From contig CAYOLV010000003.1 of assembly GCA_964404895.1 (NCBI GenBank), positions 248,001 to 312,000 on the forward strand: 64,000 bases of DNA, written 5' to 3'. Of the stretch, positions 58,514-64,000 are shown one piece after another; positions within the stretch are counted from its first letter, which is position 1, and every line of letters starts with the position of its first letter. Source of the stretch: JBGSUZ01 sp964404895. GTDB lineage: Bacteria; Bacillota; Clostridia; Peptostreptococcales; Acidaminobacteraceae. The notes under the pieces were generated by a model. That model made no database searches and was not told where the DNA came from. It saw nothing but the letters and a program-made list of their open reading frames with translations. Made by a program: the position numbers and the translations under genes.

Positions 58514-60598
58514 TTAGTGACTTCTTTTTCTCAATGCATCATCATATTTTATTTGCATTGTCTCATCAACACCGTATATTTTAGTAAACTCAGTTATTAT
58601 TGATGCAACGTCATCAAATAAATTATTTCCTAATAGATAATCGATATTCTTTACTAATTCTTCTTTTAATTTTTCAAATTCTGTATCATTATGTCTTTTT
58701 GTTGAATCAACATTGTCTAAATTAATTTTGTTGTTAATCCACGTTAACAACGACTTACTCCATTCTGGGAAAATTAAACATGCGTGATTTACAAGTTCTA
58801 TCTTCTCACTCTCTGCACCATTAAATAAATTATATATAATCGCCAATAATTGTTCTTCACTATTTTTAAATTCATTCATTAATCTAGAATTTAAAAAATC
58901 AGCATTATACTTAAAACATAAGCCATTAATACCATTTTGAAAATACTTATCCATGTAAGTTAAATATTTTTCATCGCCAAATGAAGAAATCATTAGATAT
59001 TTATACAAAATGCGCTTCAAATTTAAATAAGAGTAGATTTGCATTTCTTCAAAGATAATTAAATATTTTTCGATGTTATTCGCAAGATCATGATATTTTT
59101 CATCAGCTGCTGATAGCAATGTCATCATATCTGATTCGTTTATTTTACTAAATATACTTGAAAAGTCATATTTTTTTTCGATTCCCAAAACTAACGCTTC
59201 GTCACAAGAAATAGTTAAGAGATCATCAAAATCATTTCCATTACCATTATTATTTGTAATTTCTAAGATTGTCTCTGAATTAATTCTCATGCTAATAACT
59301 TTCCCTAACATTGAAGGTATGGAACCTAATTGGTACACGTTATTACCCTCGACTACTTCGCTTAATTTATATTTGCTAATGTTAGACCAAACCATTTCAT
59401 CCAATCGAATCCACCGTTTTACTGGATATCTGTGATACAACTCTATTACATCTTCAAATTTCATCAGTCGAATACTAGCTTTAATGTAATTATTCAAACT
59501 ATTAATAAAGAATTCAGTACTTTCATTTGTATTATTAATCATCCAGCTCGAATACACCTGTACATTATCCCACTCTTCTTTTTTGCAATAAGCTTGAGAT
59601 AAATTGTACCTACATTCTTCTTCTGACTGAAGCGTATATAGTTGAACAGAAAAATTTTTACTTATTGCAAGATTTTTGATATTTGGAAGCATTTCTAAGT
59701 ACTTTATCATTTGATTTATACCGTTATCCAAATCTTCAATCCCAAAATAAGCCATCCCCAAGAAATAATGCAAATCTATGTGGTCAGGCTCTAAGACAAG
59801 TCCTTCTTGAGCAATCTCTATCGCACGAGAATACTCTTTTTTTGCAATTAGCGTTTTACAATATGGACCCCATAAATATAAAGTTGATAAATTCTTTTGA
59901 TTCTGCTTCAATATCAAATTATACGTCTTTTCATATTCAACCTTTGATAGATCAAGATCTTTGTACATATCATATGTTGTCGCCAACTGGAATCGATAAT
60001 ATATATTTTCTGGATCTTTCTCCAACTCATTTAAGAGAAGTGCAGATGTTCTTAAAAATTTTCTTTCCATTAAATCCATATCATCAGAAATATAACCATA
60101 GTGTATGATTTGACTATTCAGTTCTATTACATTTCCTGTAATAAAAGGTATGTTATGTACACTACCTTCATATCTCAATTCCCCATCATTTCTAAATAAC
60201 CGAACAGTAGTTAAGGCTGATCCTGCTTCACCTTTTTTATTAGCGATATTTAAAAGCTTTAAAGCCGCTGCTACAAAATTTCTATCATTAGCTTTAACAA
60301 AAGAAATTAGAGCCTGAGGATCTATCAGCTCTTCATCAGCATCAATAATTAAAATCCAATTGCCTTTTGCGTAGCCAATACTTTTGTTCCTCATTTCTGA
60401 AAAATCATGATTCCATTCATGATGGTATATCTTATCTGTATATTTTTGAGCAATATTGACGGTTGAATCAGTTGAACCTGTGTCAATAATTATCAATTCA
60501 CTTTGCAACTCAGCTTTTAATATTTCCAAGCTATCCAAACATCTTACTAAATTACTTTCTTCATTCTTTACCATCATACAAATACTTAATTGAATCAT
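58514..60598 (-). CDS. Family 2 glycosyltransferase with long TPR-like tail
   Basis: The protein is 694 residues from MIQLSICMMVKNEESNLVRCLDSLE, chosen for AAAGGAGAG upstream; an earlier ATG adds 23. The first 230 residues are a GT2 domain with LIIIDTGSTDSTVNIAQKYTD and LIIDADEELIDPQALISF (D-A-D metal motif). Helical repeats follow (YYRFQLATTYDMYKDLDLSKVEYEKTYNLIL, DLHYFLGMAYFGIEDLDNGINQMIKYLEML), then about 300 unassigned residues. TPR-GT2 proteins next to flagellin genes are often flagellin glycosyltransferases. The AT content looks higher than in neighbouring genes, hinting at separate origin. Confidence 0.85.
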   Translation of the reverse strand: MIQLSICMMVKNEESNLVRCLDSLEILKAELQSELIIIDTGSTDSTVNIAQKYTDKIYHHEWNHDFSEMRNKSIGYAKGNWILIIDADEELIDPQALISFVKANDRNFVAAALKLLNIANKKGEAGSALTTVRLFRNDGELRYEGSVHNIPFITGNVIELNSQIIHYGYISDDMDLMERKFLRTSALLLNELEKDPENIYYRFQLATTYDMYKDLDLSKVEYEKTYNLILKQNQKNLSTLYLWGPYCKTLIAKKEYSRAIEIAQEGLVLEPDHIDLHYFLGMAYFGIEDLDNGINQMIKYLEMLPNIKNLAISKNFSVQLYTLQSEEECRYNLSQAYCKKEEWDNVQVYSSWMINNTNESTEFFINSLNNYIKASIRLMKFEDVIELYHRYPVKRWIRLDEMVWSNISKYKLSEVVEGNNVYQLGSIPSMLGKVISMRINSETILEITNNNGNGNDFDDLLTISCDEALVLGIEKKYDFSSIFSKINESDMMTLLSAADEKYHDLANNIEKYLIIFEEMQIYSYLNLKRILYKYLMISSFGDEKYLTYMDKYFQNGINGLCFKYNADFLNSRLMNEFKNSEEQLLAIIYNLFNGAESEKIELVNHACLIFPEWSKSLLTWINNKINLDNVDSTKRHNDTEFEKLKEELVKNIDYLLGNNLFDDVASIITEFTKIYGVDETMQIKYDDALRKRSH

Positions 60599-60644
60599 GT
60601 TATACTCTCCTTTGCTTCTTTTAAAATTCAAACAAAAATACTGA

Positions 60645-60670
60645 ATTATAGTATATTTTCGTTTCAACTC
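60645..60670 (-). promoter_or_regulatory. Possible promoter of the glycosyltransferase/sugar operon
   Basis: A perfect TATAAT on the minus strand at 60645-60650 lies 46 bases before the transferase start. The -35 region is poor (TTTAGA or TTAGAG). Confidence 0.35.
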
Positions 60671-60705
60671 TAAAAAATAGCCACCCTCGAAGGGAGGATG
60701 GCTAT
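60671..60705 (-). terminator. Intrinsic terminator of fliC
   Basis: On the minus strand ATAGCCATCCTC-CCTTC-GAGGGTGGCTAT is followed by TTTTTT, 15 bases after the flagellin stop. Confidence 0.9.
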
Positions 60706-60720
60706 CAGTTCAAGCATTAA

Positions 60721-61917
60721 CTATCTTAATAATTGTAGAACGCCTTGTGGCGCTTGGTTAGCTTGTGCAAGCATAGCTTGAGCAGCTTGAGTAAGGATGT
60801 TGTTCTTAGTGAATGTCATCATTTCTTTTGCCATATCAACGTCTCTTACACGAGATTCAGATGCTTGTAAGTTCTCAGCAGCTGTATCTAAGTTTTTAAT
60901 TGTGTGCTCTAAACGGTTTTGCATAGCACCAAGTGAAGATCTTTGTGAAGATACTTTCTCAAGAGCGCCTTGAACAGTTTCAATCGCAACTTGTGCGCCA
61001 AACTTAGTAGAAATATCTACAGTGTCAACACCTATAGCAGAAGCTCTCATGTCGCCCATTGAGATAAATGCTGTTTGACCTGTATTCGCACCGATTTGAC
61101 CCATAACCGCTCCGCCTAATGATGAAGAAGCTGCTTCAAATTTGCTGAATACGAAAGTAATTGAATCTCCTACTTTTAATTCATTCATCACTTTGCCAGT
61201 GATTGTAGCAGTTGCAGCACCACCAGTGATAACAGAAGCACTGAATGTCAATAATGAGTTACTTGTTACAGCAATACCAGTACTTGCTGTAGAACCATCG
61301 GCTGAAACAACCTGCCAATCGCCTGCAACAACAGCACTTGCACCTGAAGCAACACTGCTAGCTACTCTGATTACCATATAAGCGCCGTTAACAGCAGATG
61401 AAGTAGCAGCTGAAGCCGCAGTTCCATCTAAAGCAAGCGTTACAGGAGAGTTGTTGTTAGCTCTTACTGTACCGTCAATTTTTTCTGTAACGCCTTTAGC
61501 AGAACCTTCAAGAAGTTTCTTAGTATTGAACTCAGTTGTGTTACCAATTCTATCAAGCTCGCCTACTAATTGTTTAACTTCGTTTTGAAGTGCTTTTCTA
61601 TCAGAGTCAGTGTTTGTATCATTGGCTGATTGAACAGAAAGTTCTCTCATTCTTTGAAGAATTGAGTGTGATTCATTAAGTGCACCCTCAGCTGTTTGGA
61701 TCAATGAAATCGTATCTTGTGAGTTTCTAGAAGCTTGTCCTAAGCCTCTGATTTGTCCTCTCATTTTTTCAGAGATTGCCAAACCAGCAGCATCGTCGCC
61801 AGCTCTGTTGATTCTAAGACCAGAAGATAATTTTTCAATTGATTTTGCGCCAGACTCATTATTGATACCTAATTGTCTGTGTGTATTCATTGCCATTAAG
61901 TTGTTATTGATTCTCAT
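60721..61917 (-). CDS. fliC: Flagellin
   Basis: This is the main filament protein, 398 residues. The N-terminal D0/D1 is MRINNNLMAMNTHRQLGINN...KSIEKLSSGLRINRAGDDAAGLAISEKMRGQIRGL and the C-terminal D0 is TKNNILTQAAQAMLAQANQAPQGVLQLLR. The variable centre (about residues 150-290) is rich in Ala, Ser, Thr and Val, with many potential O-glycosylation positions. AAGGAGG lies 7 bases before the ATG. It has a sigma-28 promoter, a structured leader with CsrA-type sites, and a strong terminator. Uniform preferred codons agree with very high expression. A sugar-modification island lies immediately downstream. Confidence 0.98.
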   Translation of the reverse strand: MRINNNLMAMNTHRQLGINNESGAKSIEKLSSGLRINRAGDDAAGLAISEKMRGQIRGLGQASRNSQDTISLIQTAEGALNESHSILQRMRELSVQSANDTNTDSDRKALQNEVKQLVGELDRIGNTTEFNTKKLLEGSAKGVTEKIDGTVRANNNSPVTLALDGTAASAATSSAVNGAYMVIRVASSVASGASAVVAGDWQVVSADGSTASTGIAVTSNSLLTFSASVITGGAATATITGKVMNELKVGDSITFVFSKFEAASSSLGGAVMGQIGANTGQTAFISMGDMRASAIGVDTVDISTKFGAQVAIETVQGALEKVSSQRSSLGAMQNRLEHTIKNLDTAAENLQASESRVRDVDMAKEMMTFTKNNILTQAAQAMLAQANQAPQGVLQLLR

Positions 61918-61924
61918 AATACTT

Positions 61925-61969
61925 CCTCCTTGAAATTAATGATCCATTTTAGTTGTTGGCGTCCTTGCC
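61925..61969 (-). promoter_or_regulatory. Candidate CsrA-binding sites in the fliC leader
   Basis: Two classical GGA elements are visible in the RNA: GGC-AAGGAC-GCC (61958-61969), with the GGA in a hexaloop of a small hairpin, and the ribosome binding site AAGGAGG itself (61925-61931). AUGGAUC between them may be a third. This follows the arrangement in the Bacillus subtilis hag leader, where CsrA blocks translation until FliW removes it. Confidence 0.65.
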
Positions 61970-61984
61970 TTTTGTAGTAGCAAC

Positions 61985-62008
61985 TTTTCACCTCGGCCGC
62001 GGTGAAAA
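61985..62008 (-). other. Stable hairpin at the start of the fliC transcript
   Basis: TTTTCACC and GGTGAAAA form a perfect 8-bp stem with a GC-rich 8-base loop (CGGCCG in it), beginning about 10 bases after the predicted transcription start. It may protect flagellin mRNA from 5' decay. Confidence 0.55.
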
Positions 62009-62023
62009 CTGCCTTCATACATA

Positions 62024-62050
62024 ATATCGGCAGGTATCACTTGAAGTTTA
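62024..62050 (-). promoter_or_regulatory. Sigma-28 (SigD) promoter of fliC
   Basis: On the minus strand TAAA (62047-62050), 15 bases, then GCCGATAT (62024-62031), a perfect match to the Firmicute SigD consensus. The leader is about 100 bases. Confidence 0.92.
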
Positions 62051-62079
62051 ATCTTTTTCTTAATATTTTTTTTAATCTT

Positions 62080-62514
62080 CTAGATTTTTTTCAACATTTC
62101 TCTAGCTGTATAACGCGTATCTGGTAGTACTAGTTGAACAGCCTTCCTGTTCTCAGCATTAATGATAATTGGACTTCTTAAGTTAAAACTCATAGCGTCC
62201 ACATGTCCACTAATCTTACAAATGGTGTAAACACCTGCCTGTTCTGGAGACGTAAGACCAATGCTGTCTGCAACTTCATTTGGAATTTCAAACTCATAGT
62301 CTGGTCTCATAAAGAAAGGAATGGTCACTACAAAGGCCAATGATTGATCTTCAACAGATTGAAGCCACATAAATGGTACTGGTTCTTCGGTGTCGTAGTT
62401 ATTGAGTAATACAAACTCTTTTTTTTCTTCGAAACCTGGCAAACCTTCCTCAAAATGAATCACTTGACTGTCCTGAATGTCGATTTCTCCAAAATAAGTG
62501 GTATTCAAACGCAT
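62080..62514 (-). CDS. fliW: Flagellar assembly factor FliW (copy 2)
   Basis: FliW binds flagellin and CsrA alternately, so flagellin export controls its own translation. The start MRLNTTYFGEIDIQDSQVIHFEEGLPGFEEKKEFVLLNNYD, after AAGGAGGAC, gives 144 residues; a longer frame begins inside the terminator. FVVTIPFFMRPDYEFEIPNEVADSIGL and ending NAENRKAVQLVLPDTRYTARE are typical. It stands alone between the terminator after csrA and the fliC promoter. Confidence 0.93.
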   Translation of the reverse strand: MRLNTTYFGEIDIQDSQVIHFEEGLPGFEEKKEFVLLNNYDTEEPVPFMWLQSVEDQSLAFVVTIPFFMRPDYEFEIPNEVADSIGLTSPEQAGVYTICKISGHVDAMSFNLRSPIIINAENRKAVQLVLPDTRYTAREMLKKI

Positions 62515-62569
62515 AATAGTCCTCCTTTTTAATGTTTTTGACTCCAATACTTTTATACCCTTTTCCATA

Positions 62570-62610
62570 AAAAAAAACACAAAAGACAAATAATCTTCTG
62601 TGTTTTTTTA
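62570..62610 (-). terminator. Terminator after csrA
   Basis: On the minus strand AACACAGAAGA...TCTTTTGTGTT (one mismatch) is followed by TTTTTTT. It separates csrA from the second fliW. Confidence 0.7.
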
Positions 62611-62623
62611 GAAACTAACTATT

Positions 62624-62851
62624 TCATTTATCTTTCTTTTTTTCCATTAGTCTTTGTATGGATTTAACACCACTTGCAGACTCTCTATTCTCAAGTTTTA
62701 TTTTATCGTACACTTCTTTACGATGAACTTGTACTTCCTTTGGAGCTATGATTCCCAATTTGACACTGCCGTTAAGGACTTCAAGCACTTTTATCTCTAT
62801 ATTGCCGTCAATCATCAGGGACTCTTCTTTTTTTCTAGAAAGAATCAGCAT
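62624..62851 (-). CDS. csrA: Carbon storage regulator / translational repressor CsrA
   Basis: CsrA is an RNA-binding repressor of flagellin translation. The protein is 75 residues: MLILSRKKEESLMIDGNIEIKVLEV, VKLGIIAPKEVQVHRKEVYDKI, containing the RNA-contacting R-x-K near the N-terminus and the VHRKEV strand. The tail (SASGVKSIQRLMEKKKDK) is longer than in enteric CsrA. It begins one base after the first fliW stop, so they are coupled, as in other Firmicutes. Confidence 0.97.
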   Translation of the reverse strand: MLILSRKKEESLMIDGNIEIKVLEVLNGSVKLGIIAPKEVQVHRKEVYDKIKLENRESASGVKSIQRLMEKKKDK

Positions 62852-62852
62852 T

Positions 62853-63287
62853 TTAGACCTCCTGACGCTTAAAGAATTTGTATTTGTAAGGAAAATCTTC
62901 GTTGAGAATTAACTGAATCGCCTTTTTCTGACGCGTATTAATCAAAATAGGGGCTTTCAGATTTATAGTGCTTTCTTCGAGTTCCTCTTTGAGTACCACT
63001 AAGGTAAATACTGCAAGATCGTCAGTACTCTCAATGCCTAAATGCGCAATAACTTTGTCTGGAATTTCAAAGTCATAACTTTCGTGAAAGGCAAAGGGTA
63101 TGGTCATCACAAAGGACAAACTCTCATCGTCAATGGATTGTAACCACTGAAAAGGCAACTCAGTTTCGGCAATATTAATCATGATAAAGTTTTTCATATC
63201 AGCAAATCCATACAAGCCCTCAGCAAATACAATCACATCCGAAGGTTCATATTCTACCACACCAAGGATTTCTGTCATAATGTTCAT
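62853..63287 (-). CDS. fliW: Flagellar assembly factor FliW (copy 1)
   Basis: The protein is 144 residues from MNIMTEILGVVEYEPSDVIVFAEGLYGFADMKNFIMINIAE, after GGGGGC; an upstream ATG gives six more residues. FVMTIPFAFHESYDFEIPDKVIAHLGIES and LINTRQKKAIQLILNEDFPYKYKF match FliW. It is clearly divergent from copy 2, with different residues in the flagellin/CsrA contact strands, which suggests split roles. Order DUF6470, fliW, csrA is the usual one. Confidence 0.93.
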   Translation of the reverse strand: MNIMTEILGVVEYEPSDVIVFAEGLYGFADMKNFIMINIAETELPFQWLQSIDDESLSFVMTIPFAFHESYDFEIPDKVIAHLGIESTDDLAVFTLVVLKEELEESTINLKAPILINTRQKKAIQLILNEDFPYKYKFFKRQEV

Positions 63288-63317
63288 TCGTTGGCCCCCA
63301 TTCAAGATATTTTCTTG

Positions 63318-63884
63318 CTATCCTCTCACGTCTAACGTAGAAGGTTCTGTTTTAAATTTTATCGAGTTGTACTGTTTTACAGATATGTTAACTTTGCCAG
63401 GCTCATAGTTCACTTCAGGTTTAAACAATCTTGGTGTTGAATTAATTCTGCCGGGTTGATAATCTGTATTGACTTTACCTCTGTTCAGAGTAATATTGGG
63501 TCTAGACATGGGCATGGTCACCATACCAAATTCTCTTTCAAACTGGTCATAGGCATTGAAAAAAGATTGTTCCGCGACCATGTTTGCCCCATTATGAAAA
63601 TCGGTCAATGCATTACCTTGTTCAACTGTTTTCCCAATACTGGCATACATCTCCTGAACTGATCTACTTGCATTTTCCGCAGATAGCTCCGCACAAGTTT
63701 TTAAACCACTTTCAGAAAAACACTGACTTTGATCAATTTGAATTTTAGGCAACTCAGTTTGCATGTTTAAGTTGGCTTTTTCAGTTTCAATATCCAACTT
63801 AGGAAGTTCTGTATGCATTGTGATCTTAGAATTAATAGTTCGTATGTCCAATAATGTAGGTTGAGACGTCATCATAATACGCAT
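63318..63884 (-). CDS. DUF6470-family flagellar-locus protein
   Basis: The 188-residue protein has two near-repeats at the N-terminus (MHTELPKLDIETEKAN and MQTELPKIQIDQSQ) and a helical middle (CAELSAENASRSVQEMYASIGKTVEQGN). Its C-terminal beta-rich repeats read RPNITLNRGKVNTDYQPGRINSTPRL, then PEVNYEPGKVNISVKQYNSIKFKTEPS. The family is found only beside fliW/csrA/flgL in Firmicutes. Function is unknown; a role near the rod-hook-filament junction is speculation. Confidence 0.8.
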   Translation of the reverse strand: MRIMMTSQPTLLDIRTINSKITMHTELPKLDIETEKANLNMQTELPKIQIDQSQCFSESGLKTCAELSAENASRSVQEMYASIGKTVEQGNALTDFHNGANMVAEQSFFNAYDQFEREFGMVTMPMSRPNITLNRGKVNTDYQPGRINSTPRLFKPEVNYEPGKVNISVKQYNSIKFKTEPSTLDVRG

Positions 63885-63933
63885 ATTTTCACCTGCTCTC
63901 TTACAAAAATTCTCTTACACTACTTTACCTCTA

Positions 63934-64000
63934 TTATCTCAAATAATCTACCAAAGATGGCTGAATAATTCTTCCACCTACGCCAAGAGCTGCTTTATAA
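63934..64000 (-). CDS. flgL: Flagellar hook-filament junction protein FlgL, C-terminal end (runs off right edge)
   Basis: The last 21 codons before a TAA read YKAALGVGGRIIQPSLVDYLR. This is the FlgL C-terminus (A-A-L-x-x-G-x-R-I-I-Q-P-S-L-x-D-x-L-R), which forms the D0 helix. It precedes the DUF6470 gene on the same strand, as in other Firmicutes. Confidence 0.85.
   Translation of the reverse strand, partial: YKAALGVGGRIIQPSLVDYLR

Overview
The window reads as part of the chromosome of a motile, anaerobic, low-to-moderate GC Firmicute of class Clostridia. Signs of this are SigD-type flagellar promoters, strong AGGAGG ribosome binding sites, Rex, an 8-iron clostridial ferredoxin, FliW/CsrA control of flagellin, long-form HPF, an RF2 gene with programmed frameshift, a PucR regulator and a cobalamin riboswitch. 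A relative of Fusibacter/Acidaminobacter would fit, but that placement is only an impression. I see no rRNA, tRNA, CRISPR array, prophage or insertion sequence. Most genes lie on the minus strand.

Layout. 1-8.7 kb: partial GNAT, TetR, PucR, riboswitch-controlled cobT, M29 aminopeptidase, GNAT, glutamate dehydrogenase, and a P-loop NTPase fused to an Asp23 domain. 8.9-14 kb: ferredoxin, MarR, thiolase, and a divergent response regulator/sensor kinase pair. 14-24.9 kb: rex, ABC-F ATPase, acpP, a DnaA-box cluster, the t6A tRNA-modification group (tsaE-tsaB-rimI ... tsaD) with a lone ABC ATPase and a YIP1 membrane protein, amidohydrolase, GNAT and CPBP protease. 24.9-28 kb: CorA and Tex. 28-36 kb: an aromatic amino acid operon (aroF-tyrA-aroB-aroA-aroC-pheA) with aroE just upstream. 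36-43 kb: prfB, secA, two DUF5317 membrane proteins, HD-GYP protein, hpf. 43-64 kb: flagellar filament genes (fliS, fliD, flaG, fliC, fliW x2, csrA, DUF6470, end of flgL) enclosing a sugar-nucleotide and glycosyltransferase island.

The most striking element precedes aroF. It is a previously uncalled 53-codon leader peptide containing FFFFFQGYYYFSVGYF, followed by a perfect 16-bp intrinsic terminator. An internal leader segment can pair with the 5' arm of that terminator. This looks like ribosome-mediated Phe/Tyr attenuation controlling the whole aromatic operon in a Firmicute, where T-box or TRAP control would normally be expected. The leader has its own promoter, whose -35 box is built into the terminator of aroE. 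A 27-bp tandem repeat lengthens the C-terminus of AroA and also carries the ribosome binding site of aroC.

The flagellar island appears to be wired together. Near-identical sigma-28 (SigD) promoters precede fliC and the divergent sugar operon that runs into flaG-fliD. The sugar genes resemble the WbpA/B/D/E route to a 2,3-diacetamido uronic acid, plus a WbpG-HisH-HisF type amidotransferase whose HisF homologue has lost the first catalytic aspartate of histidine biosynthesis. The simplest reading is synthesis of an amidinated di-N-acyl sugar for flagellin glycosylation.
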